Notes: generated by a model from the sequence alone, not told the origin. Counted from the stretch's first letter, positions 1-9,145 are shown. The stretch is 15,026 nucleotides of DNA from Jimgerdemannia flammicorona (GCA_003990745.1 RBNI01003877.1:1-15026), one strand, 5' to 3'. Translations and numbers: made by a program.

Positions 1-467
1 GTCGATATAATTGATTTCAAGTGGCAATGACAACCAACAATTATGAAGAACGTGCAAGGAGCATGCTGACAAAGTAATATAATGCGTATACGTGCTAATT
101 GCCAACTCCCCTAAATATATCCAACCTAGAATTTTGACCATTCAAATGTTCATTAGAGATGTCCCCCCCCCCCCACAGCGTTAATAGTTCAAGGTATTTT
201 GAACTGTGATTGGAGCTAATTCTTGGTTAAAAGTATAATGCGAAAGTAATTTAGCACGTCATTTTCAACCCAGAGCTTAAATATTAAACATCTGATGATA
301 AAACAGGAAAATGTTTGTTAACATTTATCAACTAAGGTGAATACAAAAGTCATGAGCGAAAAAAAAAAAAAACGGCTACGGCTATATTACATAGAGCACA
401 GAACAATACAACGTAGGCTTTGGTACGGGACGATAGGAGGCTAAGTTAAGAACAGATAGATCAGCAT
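1..467. other. 3' flank of the BTB gene, no gene seen
   Basis: This AT-rich stretch lies downstream of the minus-strand BTB gene. I see no convincing coding region. It carries a run of 12 C at 163-174 and a run of 14 A at 359-372. Much of it aligns with 2231-2560. For example, the segment ending in CAACTAAGGTGAATACAAAAG near 330-350 matches CGACTAAGGTGAATATAAAAG near 2522-2542. It is therefore one arm of the tandem duplication that also produced the BTB pseudogene. I found no canonical AATAAA on the minus strand after the stop codon. Confidence 0.6.
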
Positions 468-1966
468 TCAGCCTCGACGATTTTTTATCCGACACTTGCC
501 TAGTTCACACAAGGTCACGGCAGGGTACAACTTGTCCGGGAGATTGGTCCAGGCTGTCCCGTGATTGACTCCGTTGATTGAAAGGGAACAGGTATGGTCA
601 TTTAGGTTTAAATGCAAGGTTACAACATCGCCATTTTCGATGGATTTGCCATAATTGAGCTTGAGCTGTTTCTCTACATCATATATGTGATGGTTTTTGC
701 TGTTGGAATGAAATCCCCATGCATACTGCTGGTTTAACATGATACTATCAAAATGTGTGAATTCCTCTCCAACGAGCCCAATTCCACAGCTGCCGTGAGG
801 GCCCAGTGATTCAATGACAATGTCCCATTCGCATAAATCGTCGTAAACTTTCGTCCCAGGGACGGAAAGCCGTGCGGTCTGTGGCGAAATTCCCGACGAA
901 AGTTCTACAACCTGGCTATCTTCCGAAACGACCACTCGAGAACCGATTTTCAATCGATCCCACTGGAGGTTGATATTTTCACGTTCCCTTTCGCGACATT
1001 CGGACGGATGACCCATAGGGCATATGGTGTTCTTGCAGACGTTATGGCAAAATTCTATGTAGTGTGGAGAGGTTTCCGCAAACGTGTCGACCGCCTCCGC
1101 GATGCTCTTGAGCCGATGCGGGCAGACAAGCGTGAGATCAAAGTGGCTCATCATTTTAAGCAGCAAGGCGCGCGACGTGCCATCTCCTAGCCTGATCGTG
1201 CCATCGCACCCCGCAACCATATTGCTGATGTTATACAGAACGGCATGGCGATTCGAAGCCGACGGGGTGTTCTCGTTGCGTGCCCAGACCCAGTCGATGA
1301 CGCACAGCAACAGGTCATGCTCGGAGGTGGAAAAGGTGTCTGCCTCAGTAAGGAGAAGCTCGAGGGCTTCTTCAGAGAGATTGGTCAGCTCGCCGATGGC
1401 GAGCTTGTGAGCACTGAAGGGGTTGAGTAGCACGTCGTAGAGGTCCTCGTTGGTTTCGCTCCAGGGCATGGTGGTGACAGCTTCGTTGAGAAGCGATGAG
1501 GCGACACCAAAATCTGCGAGATCGTGCGTGCACTCCAACGCCATCTTCATGAGTGTTGGAAGGAGGAGAAAACTTGCTGCGCGGTATATTTCTACCACGA
1601 TAGAAATATTGACAGTGTTTTCGATGGTTTCGGTGTGAATGAAGCCAAGGACAATGTTGAGTACCACGGAGGTTATGTCGTTGAGGACGATGCGACGAGA
1701 GGAACCCTCTCGCATGTTTCCATATAGCATCGCCTTGAAGACTAGGCACCTTTTAAGATATTATATAAAATTTAGTGTGTGGAAAGTGTCGTGAAAATGA
1801 CAGACACAACTAAACAGGATCAAAATCGGACAAACCTTGAAGCCAGTATGGCACGGCATGCGCCCAGCTCGACACCGTCAGCACAGACGATGATCACATC
1901 GTGGTAGGTTGGGTCCTTCCAGATGGAGGCGATATCGTCCTTGAGGCTAAGACCACTATCGATCAT
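468..1966 (-). CDS. BTB-BACK-SPRY domain protein, two exons, probable cullin-3 substrate adaptor
   Basis: I read this as complement(join(468..1749,1836..1966)), 470 aa. Exon 1 starts at the ATG at 1966 and supplies the first half of the BTB domain, with YHDVIIVCADGVELGACRAI and ILASR. Splicing a 86-nt GT-AG intron gives the join ILASR-CLVFKAMLYGNMREG, the classic BTB core, in an unbroken frame. BTB spans about residues 12-115. A BACK-like helical region follows at about 120-235 (LSEEALELLLTEADTF, then LLLCVIDW). SPRY occupies about 290-468 (YAWGFHSNSK, LNYGKSIENGDVVTLHLNL, SINGVNHGTAW, KLYPAVTL). In known families BTB-BACK proteins dimerise, bind cullin-3 and use the C-terminal domain to hold a substrate; that role here is inference. 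An upstream ATG near 2010 is closed by a stop after 18 codons, so 1966 is preferred. A broken second copy lies directly upstream. Confidence 0.82.
1750..1835 (-). other. Intron of the BTB-BACK-SPRY gene
   Basis: On the minus strand the donor is CAAG|GTTTGT (last exon base 1836) and the acceptor is CTTAAAAG|GTGCC (first exon base 1749). A branch-like CTAAAT lies between them. The nearer AG in CCTAG (ending at 1745) would break the frame, whereas the AG ending at 1750 restores the BTB motif. The intron is 86 nt and AT-rich, which is a typical fungal size. Confidence 0.78.
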
Positions 1967-2230
1967 GTTCGAAATAGAGATGATTGAGGTGTGATTTCGG
2001 AGTTCCGTTCATTTTGATCGCGGCGCAGCGTTACACAATTGTGACCCAGCAATTGAAAATGGAGTGTCCAATGCCGCCAGCGCTACAGGTTGACAATTTT
2101 AGCATGAGAAGTTCGTCATTCTAATACAAAAATTCCAACACCTCTATTCTCTCCTCTCCAACTGGATGCCAACGCCGGGCCATGGAAATTTGCCAATATG
2201 GTGATATTGCCTGGTCGCATGAAAATATTC

Positions 2231-2560
2231 TTTGTTGAAAAATTGATTTCTAGCAGCAATGGAAACCAAAAATCAAGAAAATAATATGAGTAACATGCTG
2301 ATAAAGCGAAAGTGAATGTGTATATGTGCTGAAAATTATGATCATAATTATCAACTCAAATAAAATATGGCCAAAAAACAATTTCGGTATATTGGATATG
2401 TAACTTCGGCACCACCAGTGCTTATGGATCAGGGTATTTTGAACCGCCATTCGAGTTCGACGTGTATCCCAGACTTTAAATATTAAAATCCAATGATGAA
2501 ACAGGAGGTGTCAATTTTTTTCGACTAAGGTGAATATAAAAGACATGTGCCAAAAATACA
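2231..2560. repeat. Second copy of the BTB gene 3' flank (tandem duplication)
   Basis: This segment aligns over most of its length with about 1-355. Examples are ATTGATTTC plus AGCAATG at the start, AACATGCTGATAAAG against GCATGCTGACAAAG, GGGTATTTTGAAC against AGGTATTTTGAAC, TTTAAATATTAAA against CTTAAATATTAAA, and the shared GACTAAGGTGAATA. The offset is about 2.2 kb. Small indels are frequent, so the duplication is old. It sits between the intact gene and the pseudogene, so each gene copy keeps its own 3' flank on the same side. Confidence 0.75.
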
Positions 2561-2572
2561 TGGCTATGCTAC

Positions 2573-3446
2573 AATGTGCAAGGTGACAACATGGCCATTT
2601 TCAAATTTGCCGTAATTGGAATTGAGTTTTTTTCTTCTTTTCCATCTTATGTATGATGGTTGTTATTGAAGGAACGGAACTCCATGTATACGGCCGGGTG
2701 TCATACCGCAATCAAAATTTGTAAATTCCTCTCCAATGAGTCCAATCGCACAGCCGTCCTGGCCAAGCTATTCAATTACAATGTCTCATTCGCATAGATC
2801 GTTATAAAAATTGTTTCGGGGACGTAAAGCGTACTGTTTGTGGCGAAGCCCCCGATGGAAGCTCCACAAACCTGGCCATCTTCCGAAACGACCACTTGAG
2901 AACCGACATTGGAGAATGAGGCGATATGCGGACGGATGACCCGTAGTGCATACGGTGTTCTAGCAAGCGTGATGGAAAAAGGGTCATATAGTGTGGATAC
3001 GCCTCCAAATGTGTCGACTGCCTCCGCAATGCTCTTGAGTCGGTGTGGGCAGATGAGCGTGAGGTTAAAGTGACTCATTATTTTGAGCAGCAAGGCGCGC
3101 GACGCACCATTTCCTAGCCGGACCGTGCCTTAATACCACGCAACCATATCGTTGATGTCATGCAGAGCAGCACGGCGCTCCGAAGTTGACGGTGCGTTCT
3201 CGTTGCGCGCCCAGACTCAGTCGACGACACACAGCAATATATCGTGCTCGGGTATGGAAAGGGTGTCTGCCTCGGTGAGGAGTAGCTCGAGGGCCTCTCG
3301 GTGAGATCGGTAAGCTCGCCAATGGCAAAATTATTAGCGCGGAAAGGGTTGAGGAGCGCGTCGTAGAGGTCCTTGTTGGTTTCGCTCCAAGGGATAGCGG
3401 CGGCGGCGGCTTTGTTGAGAAGCGATGAGGCGATACAAAAATTAGC
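2573..3446 (-). pseudogene. Decayed partial copy of the BTB-BACK-SPRY gene
   Basis: The minus strand carries the BACK region and part of SPRY of the neighbouring gene in broken frames. MSHFNLTLICPHRLKSIAEA, VDTF and SQVVVSEDGQV all match the intact copy closely. Lesions visible by comparison are a 1-nt deletion near 3300 in the LSEEALELL region, a Trp codon changed to TGA near 3220 (the DWVW motif), an in-frame TAA near 3131, and further indels in SPRY around 2640-2760. The last 45 or so codons of SPRY are missing, because coding homology ends near 2573 and jumps to the 3' flank. The BTB domain is absent: homology stops at about 3446 and unrelated sequence begins. It should not make a functional adaptor. 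Confidence 0.82.
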
Positions 3447-3650
3447 CTTTAACTCCAGCTTGAATCTTTGCAATTCCTCCTCCACGTCGTTAAATCGTTC
3501 TTCGACGAAGTCCAAAAAGGTTGTCCAGTACAGACCGTCGCGGCCACGGAATTGAGATTTTTTAACCGCGGGGGCACCAGTTTCTCGAAGCTGCCCCAGC
3601 GTTTTCAGTTCTTTGCTAGGACGTGGTTGTGGATAGTTTGGATAAAGCAC
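3447..3650 (-). other. Open stretch of unknown origin fused to the BTB pseudogene
   Basis: Where the intact gene would continue into its BTB half, the minus strand here reads about 68 codons with no relation to it. The stretch includes LGQLRETGAPAVKKSQFRGR and then a charged, helix-like LDFVEERFNDVEEELQRFK. It is in the same frame as the BACK remnant downstream, so an unbroken reading frame crosses the junction. There is no ATG at the far end: an in-frame TAA lies just upstream of a GTG at 3650, so any gene would need a further exon. I do not recognise the family. It could be an exon of another gene brought in by recombination, or chance coding. Confidence 0.4.
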
Positions 3651-3840
3651 ACTATGAACACACCATTATAGGGCTACTGCAGGATACTACATTTTCCAAT
3701 TTGGACTGGCTAGAAGTGGAGAGATTTGTATAACATACAGAATGTGGAAGCCACCATTTTTTATTATTCGAAAAAAGGCTCACATCGCAATCAATCAATC
3801 AATATTTCACATAACAAATTTTCCGAACAAACGGGCATAC

Positions 3841-4200
3841 AGCAATACAGCATGTGCATCGTGGCCCGTTTGTATCTGTAAATCTGTCGTAGTTGTTTGG
3901 GAATATTAGCCGTTTATAAATAACAAAGTATTCATGAGATATGGAAAAATTGCGATGTGGCCTTTTCTTCGATGTGGTTTCCACGCTGCACATGCTCCAT
4001 ACCCATTTATGCAAATTTGTTGTATATAATCGTTCAGGTTGCAAAATAGCGTGACCTTTTCTATGGATAATAAAAAATGTGGCTCCACGCTGCACATGCT
4101 GTATGCGCCCGTTTATATCTGCAGTCGTTCGGACATTTTTAGGCTTCCACGCCACGCTGCACATGCTATATACCCATTTATATTTGTAGTCGTTCGGGCA
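3841..4200. repeat. Degenerate repeat array with core CCACGCTGCACATGCT
   Basis: The 16-base core CCACGCTGCACATGCT occurs exactly at 3981-3996, 4085-4100 and 4152-4167. Each copy is followed by a similar tail of the type ATACCCATTTATATyTGTAGTCGTTCGGrCATTT. A fourth, poorer unit is at about 3848-3905 (GCCCGTTTGTATCTGTAAATCTGTCGTAG). Spacings of 104 and 67 bases show the array is irregular. No family is recognised. Confidence 0.72.
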
Positions 4201-4475
4201 TTTGAAATGGCATGAGTATTAAATTGACTAAGCCTCGCTTTGTTCCAGACCGTTTCGAAGTTGGTTTCTGCCATCCTGAAAGCGTTGGCATGCTTTATTT
4301 GTCTTAAACATGGTGTATACATGAAATTTCATCTGTCTAAGACATATGTATGAGACATTTGCAAAACATAGTAATAAAAGACATCTCAACTCCCCCTGAG
4401 TCCCTTAGCCGTTTTGAAAGCTTTGGCAGTTTGCCGTTTTTTTTTCCTCTAACTACTATTTTTTTCTGTGTGATT
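4201..4475. other. Non-coding stretch and left edge of the CpG-free block
   Basis: No gene is visible here. The last CpG dinucleotides on the left are at about 4411 and 4435. A pyrimidine-rich tract (4435-4466) follows and leads to the ATG at 4476 that opens the DIRS-type element. The real left end of the insertion probably lies in this interval, but I found no terminal repeat or target-site duplication that fixes it. Confidence 0.45.
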
Positions 4476-5470
4476 ATGAACAATGACCAAATCCAACAGC
4501 AATGCAACCAGGCTGCTCAGGCCAAGCATGCTGAATTCCTTTGACAGGTCACTGAGGCTGTTGTGGTCAGCTTCTGCCCTCCTCTACCAGATCCAGAGAT
4601 TGTGAATAGACAGGAGTACTGGTATATTATTGATATTCTTTTCTTCTAATATTGGGCAGATGAGCCATCTGGCCTCAGAGACAACTCCAATGAAATAGAC
4701 CTCCATGATGATGACAGTGGGGATAAGGAATTTCTCACTACTACCAAGATAAGGATCATTGAGCAATATAATACTCCCCCACTACCTTCATGGATGTGGT
4801 CCCACAGAATAGAATTGAGACCCATCTTATCTCTGCTAGCCTCTAAAATTTCTCTGCTGCAATCTTGAGCTAAGATGTAGTATTTTCTACATCTCTGTTA
4901 TTGATAAGACCTTTACTGATGACTTCTCTAAGACTGCTAGAGAAACAGACAAGGTTCTTGCTGATACCCAATGAGCAATCTATAATATTCTCTATCTGAT
5001 CACTATTACTCTCTATATTCTCAAACTATACCTGGACAGAGTAGACCTCTATCATTAGCTAGTCCATAATATTGTCATTTTTCTTCTGGTGGAAAAACTC
5101 TAAGACTCCCTCTGGATCAGTTTCTATAAGACTGAATATATCTAGATCTATTACTGTATAGAGCTTGCCAAGGCTACTAAATAGTCCTTAGCTCTTATCT
5201 CTACTTGCAATATAGTGGTCTCTGACTCTAAGTTTGATAGTAATCTCTTTAGTGCTGACTTCATCTGTTACTTCTATGATGATGCCAAATACCAGAAATA
5301 TTATCTCATTATATACAATATAGCTAAACTAAGTTATTATAGAAATACTTTCCACTATAGTTTAACTTTCTTCAGAGACTATGATCAGGAAAATAGAATA
5401 TAGGACAGCCACCACCCTGACCACTACTAGCAAGCCTCTAGCTTCAGAAACTGCACTCTAAGTACCAACT
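4476..5470 (+). pseudogene. ORF1/gag-like region of the DIRS-type element
   Basis: It starts MNNDQIQQQCNQAAQAKHAE and is then broken by TGA, TAA and frameshifts. A polar, acidic segment follows (DLHDDDSGDKEF), and then a helical segment around 4900-5090 with QxxIYNILYLITITLYILKL. This resembles the conserved 'LLxLYNxL' region found before the RT in DIRS-order elements. Near 5400-5460 the frame becomes Thr/Ser-rich, as often seen at the end of such ORF1 proteins. The assignment rests mainly on position in front of a DIRS RT and is weaker than the RT call. Confidence 0.45.
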
Positions 5471-5559
5471 ACTGAGGGGGGTTCTAAGCTCTAAACTTAG
5501 AATATAGTATATTTATATCAATTACTCAGCTCTAAAAGATCTATCTCTCTACCATATAA

Positions 5560-6420
5560 TCACCCCCCAAGTTATCAAATATTATGTTCAAGGTAAGAGT
5601 ATATCTTACTAAAATCTCTAAGATAATATAGAAGAACTTGAACATTAACTGCTAAGCTATCAATACTGTCTATAGTAAGATAAGAATTGAATAGATCAAT
5701 TCTCTAAACTCTCTCTAGACCAAATTCCAATTTTCTATAAATAGAATATATACTAAATAAAGAAAGTCCTGATAGATATTGTTATTACTGAGTTTCAGGA
5801 TAAGAATACTATTTATACTACTCTATATAGAGAACTACTCTACTTTTTTAATATCTTCATTATTCTTCAAATCAATAAGGTCTAGGTATACTTTGATGTA
5901 TATTTACTGAATAAGTTTGTATAGTAATTAGACTTCAAAATAGAGGGTATTCAAACTCTATACTATATAGTTTATCTAGATAACCATCTTATCAAGATAG
6001 ATATCAAGGATACTTATCTCTATATTCCCCTCTATCTGGCTGATTAATAATTTCTGGCCTTTAATAGTGATAGGTCAACTAAAAGTTTCAGGCAATATTA
6101 TTCAGACTATTATCTACTCTATAAATATAGATGAAAATGATGACAGCTATATTAGAACCTCTCTAGATATAAGATATCTAACTAATATACTATATCAATA
6201 ATACATATCTACCTTCTAGCCTTATTGTGAGAAGAGATCTTCTACTATAAGAAAATCATCCAATACTATTAGAAAATACTGGGGTTTTTTTCTATACTCT
6301 ATAAAATATATATGAGAACTCAGTCAATAATAGACTTTCTTGGGATTTCTAGTTGACATCATCAAGATAAAACTATATCTATATATCACTATATAAGATA
6401 TGTAAGATTTGTAAGAAAAT
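5560..6420 (+). pseudogene. DIRS-type reverse transcriptase, catalytic Asp pair lost
   Basis: The best stretch is in frame from about 5913: FKIEGIQTLYYIVYLDN, then IKIDIKDTYLYIPL, which is RT motif A with its Asp at 6000 kept. In another frame KMMTAILEPL precedes the motif C region. The expected Tyr-x-Asp-Asp reads Tyr-Ile-Asn-Asn at 6191-6202, so both catalytic Asp codons (GAT) are now AAT. Downstream, FLGFLVDIIKIKL (6337 on) matches the 'LGFxID' motif that follows the catalytic box in DIRS, Ngaro and related RTs. At least two frameshifts separate these blocks, and many TAG and TAA codons interrupt them. The enzyme is dead. The loss of both Asp by G-to-A change fits the C-to-T damage pattern of the whole block. 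Confidence 0.7.
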
Positions 6421-6659
6421 ATTCTTCCTACTCTACTATATAGCTCTGACTCTTATTTATAAGATCATATTACTAATGAGCCTTTGTAATTCTACTTTTT
6501 TCAGTCTATTTTTAAGTCTGATCTCTTATCTAAAACATTTAGACAGCTCTGAAGACTAACTATAATAATTAGAATAGTCTGATAATAATCTCTCTAATAT
6601 TATATAACAATCTGTAGTATTAATTTTTGAATTGGTCAAATAGATAGTAGGTCCCTATT

Positions 6660-7400
6660 CTCTAAGTACTTTGAAGTTACTATTAATACTGATGTAAGTA
6701 ACTATAGATAGGGTTTCAATATCATCACTACTACTATTAGTACCTTATATATCACATATCAAGCAATAGACTCCTGGACTCTTTGAGAGAGAAGTCAATC
6801 CATCAACTACTATGAGCTCAAGATAGTTCTCTTTATCTTACAGATCAATAACTACTATTGAGAGAAATCATATAGTCTTTATATATATATATAGATAATA
6901 TAATTATAAGAGTATTTATCAATAAGCAAGAGGGCTTTCTCTACTATCTGAATGATATTACAGCCTAGATTTATCACCTTTGTTTAATAAAGAAGATTTT
7001 TTTCTTTACCAAACATATCTCTGGAATAGATAATATACAAGCAGACTTCTTGAGTCACATCTGCCCCTGTCCTAATAACTGGCAACTAAACTTTTAGATA
7101 TTTCAATATCTTTTTTAATAGAGCCCCATTTTCTTAGATATCTTTATATCTCAGATAATAATCCAAACTTCTCTCTTTTATAGTTGTCAGGTAGACTTCA
7201 AAGTCCTGAGAATAGATAGATATATTTCAACACTCTTGACCAGTCTATAGGGTATATACAAACCTCTCTTAGATCCTCATCAACTAAATTCTATATAAGG
7301 TCAAGAATAACTGCTGCTACTATCTAATTCTCATTATACTATTTTGAATATAGCAGAGTTAGTGGCCTGAACTTCTCAGCATGATAATAACTTCTCTGGT
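6660..7400 (+). pseudogene. DIRS-type RNase H and linker region
   Basis: The remnant begins with VTINTDVSNY (first RNase H Asp near 6691), continues with INYYELKIVLFILQ near 6800, and ends with HISGIDNIQADFLSH at about 7011-7058, the usual 'IPGxxNxxADxLSR' end of DIRS-order RNase H. The following linker includes LDIFISQIIIQTSLFYSCQ (7133 on) and a stretch reading LILIILF...WPELL near 7320-7375. Both fit the region between RNase H and tyrosine recombinase in DIRS/Ngaro elements. In the second stretch TAG stands where that family has Trp. Frames are broken throughout. Confidence 0.62.
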
Positions 7401-7699
7401 TCTCTTTTCTCATTATCTTTTAATAATAATAATGAGAACTTAGATAATATATTGATCTGCTCTGATATAGTAATCTCTAGATACTATAATACTAGTACTA
7501 TAGGCTCACAAACTCATCAGAACTATCATTCAAATATCTTTATATAAGAACTATAAATATGCCTTCTAATACTATATTTGTTAGTACTATAAATAGTATA
7601 TTGATCTTATATACATATTGTAATAGTGACCTCAGAATAATGATATCAACATAGAAGACAGTCTTTTCTTATAAGCCACTAGATCAGAGCATAAGAAGA

Positions 7700-8460
7700 T
7701 CATATAGTATGACTCATCCAGGCTACAAGATGAGCAATAATGACCAACCATAAATCATTATGACTATAAGACAGATATCTCAAGGAATATAAAAGAAGGA
7801 TCAAGAAACCACAATAGTAGCAATCCAAACAAAGCTCACAGAAATAGTTCTAAAGACTTACTACAAACAAAATACCTGCTGCTTACCAAATCTCAAGGTC
7901 CAGGAATTACCAAGATCTCTCAGTCTAGGATAGAATATTTTAAGACATCAGAAGAGCTATGGAGACCTATATAAGAAGGACTTCTAGCTTTAACCTAAGT
8001 ACTGACAACCCTTATCATTATATCCTCTACTACTATAAAATAGAAACAAGGATCACTATTGCTACTGAATATCTCTGGATATGGCAGAAGTATGAAATAG
8101 AAAACCTTCTCTATCAGGAATTCTCTCAGGCCAGTCTCCAGGAGATTCAAGATATCACTCCTATAGATATATGTGAAATAAGAACAGCAAAGAAGATTCA
8201 TTAGATCTTCAGGTATACACTATAGTCAATCTCCAACTTGGAGTACACTAGGATCTCAGACTCCAAGGAACTATCAGTCCACTATACCAATATACTAGAG
8301 GTCATGGTGACCACAGAGGCTCAGTCCACTATTACCTCAATAGTGATGAAGTAGAGGACTTCTGGTATTCCATCCTCCAGAACAATTCAGATCAGTTTAT
8401 ATAAGAATTGATCTCAGCATTCCAAGGCCCCAGCATCTAGGTTAGACCTCTCTAAGATCC
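7700..8460 (+). other. Unassigned decayed coding-like stretch between the two retroelements
   Basis: This part is less AT-rich than the DIRS remnant and has longer open pieces, but I cannot name a family. An ATG at 7709 opens a frame with several stops (MTHPGYKMSNNDQ...). An overlapping frame at 7959-8204 gives 81 residues rich in Tyr and Ile (WIWQKYEIENLLYQEFSQAS). Further on, one frame reads RGHGDHRGSVHYYLNSDEVE at about 8300-8360. There is no CpG. It may be the 3' part of the DIRS element, the remains of another element, or the sequence into which the gypsy element jumped. Confidence 0.35.
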
Positions 8461-8563
8461 TACATTTGTTCTTTATTTTGTGAAATAGATTGGAGAGCTC
8501 TAGATCTCCTTACTTTCTCTGCTGTCAAATGTGATGATGTCATCAGTAATAATGTCATCCCAC

Positions 8564-8594
8564 ATGACATATGTGAGATGTATGACATATGTGA
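8564..8594. repeat. 13-bp direct repeat near the LTR start
   Basis: ATGACATATGTGA occurs exactly at 8564-8576 and 8582-8594, starts 18 bases apart. The surroundings are rich in short inverted matches (TGTCAT...ATGACA; TGATGA-TG-TCATCA at about 8533-8546). Such clusters at the start of U3 can bind regulators or form hairpins, but no specific factor is implied. Confidence 0.7.
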
Positions 8595-8666
8595 CAAGAT
8601 GGACAAAATATTCATAGATCTCATCTCCTTCAGCAGCAATGAAGATGAAGCCCCCATGGTCCTGAA

Positions 8667-8795
8667 CATTCTGCTTTAAGTTCTTGGTAATACCAAAATC
8701 TTCTGACATCCTTTTTCTGTATAACTGAGTTCTACCAGTATCTTTTTTCTGTAACACCTGAATTTTCAAGCACTTTTTTCCTATATTACTGAAAT
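8667..8795. repeat. Degenerate 32-33 bp tandem repeat inside the LTR
   Basis: On the minus strand four units follow each other: 8764-8795, 8731-8763, 8699-8730 and 8667-8698. Three share a layout of CAG, then TAyAG(G/A)AAAAA, then a GA-rich end; the fourth is more diverged. The tandem layout keeps a minus-strand frame open for about 100 codons, which I regard as an accident of the repeat. U3 regions of LTRs often hold such enhancer-like repeats. Confidence 0.5.
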
Positions 8796-8939
8796 CTACT
8801 AACATCCTAAACTTATGCAATCATTTGTACAGATACTTGAATTTGTACTTACAACTGTAGTTTTCTGTATTCCAGTATTTTATTTGGTTATTAGAATTTA
8901 TATTTAGCTTTATAACTTAGTAACCATTAAATTATATTT

Positions 8940-8948
8940 TATATAAAT
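8940..8948 (+). promoter_or_regulatory. TATA-like box of the presumptive LTR promoter
   Basis: TATATAAAT stands about 20 bases before AATAAA and 200 bases before the gag ATG. That fits the U3/R promoter of a gypsy LTR. The region is AT-rich, so a chance match is possible. Confidence 0.45.
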
Positions 8949-8968
8949 ACTCCTCTTATTTCCTTTGA

Positions 8969-8974
8969 AATAAA
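8969..8974 (+). terminator. Polyadenylation signal AATAAA of the presumptive LTR
   Basis: AATAAA sits in TTTGAAATAAAGTCAG, about 35 bases before the presumptive LTR end, where the R region of an LTR would carry its poly(A) signal. It supports the LTR reading but is weak on its own. Confidence 0.45.
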
Positions 8975-9145
8975 GTCAGTTCTAGTTCACTTGCTCTCAA
9001 TTTCATACAAGAAATCTAAGAGATAATAAGACAGTTTAAAGATAAGAAGTTTGAGGACTATAAGATCTTAGAGAGAATCTGACATATTTGAAGAACTCAG
9101 TGACCACTATATAACAACTTTATACCCTTTGACTGGTGATTCAAG

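Larger units (their letters stand above)
4476..7690 (+). mobile_element. Dead DIRS-order (tyrosine-recombinase type) retroelement
   Basis: Broken frames on the plus strand follow the DIRS/Ngaro order: an ORF1-like region, a reverse transcriptase with FKIEG...IKIDIKDTYLYIPL, an RNase H ending in GIDNIQADFLSH, then the DIRS-typical linker with LDIFISQI...FYSCQVDFKVLRID and a WPELL motif. Ty3 and Ty1 elements do not use this RT signature or this linker. Decay is extreme, with stops every few dozen codons, a very high TA content and no CpG. The tyrosine recombinase is not clearly readable. About 7500-7680 has a possible N-terminal fragment (YKNYKYAF), but I see no catalytic R..HxxR..Y set. The 3' part therefore seems lost. 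Terminal repeats were not identified. Confidence 0.7.
8524..9009 (+). repeat. Presumptive 5' LTR of the gypsy element
   Basis: The segment between the unassigned stretch and gag has LTR-like parts in order: a start of the TGT type (8524 or 8530), a short repeat-rich U3, a TATA-like TATATAAAT at 8940-8948, AATAAA at 8969-8974 and an end ...TTTCATACA at about 9009. Only one copy is visible because the element is truncated on the right, so the boundaries are estimates. I could not recognise a primer-binding site after it. Confidence 0.5.

Noticed and set aside
359..372. A run as a retroposon tail
   Set aside because: The surrounding sequence aligns with the second copy of the BTB gene 3' flank, so it is a simple homopolymer within the host flank, not an insertion end.
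1008..1430. Plus-strand open frames over the BTB gene
   Set aside because: They lie opposite the BTB-BACK coding exon, have no recognisable composition or motif, and are explained as shadows of the minus-strand gene.
3799..4164. 121-residue minus-strand frame
   Set aside because: It overlaps the repeat array and its recurring MCSV-type pieces come from the repeated 16-bp core. It has no domain and no coding bias.
3841..4200. CRISPR-like array
   Set aside because: The units are irregularly spaced, the tails are also repeated instead of being unique spacers, and the setting is eukaryotic.
8500..8820. 106-residue minus-strand frame in the presumptive LTR
   Set aside because: It is kept open by the 32-33 bp repeat units, lies antisense within LTR-like sequence and matches no family that I know.
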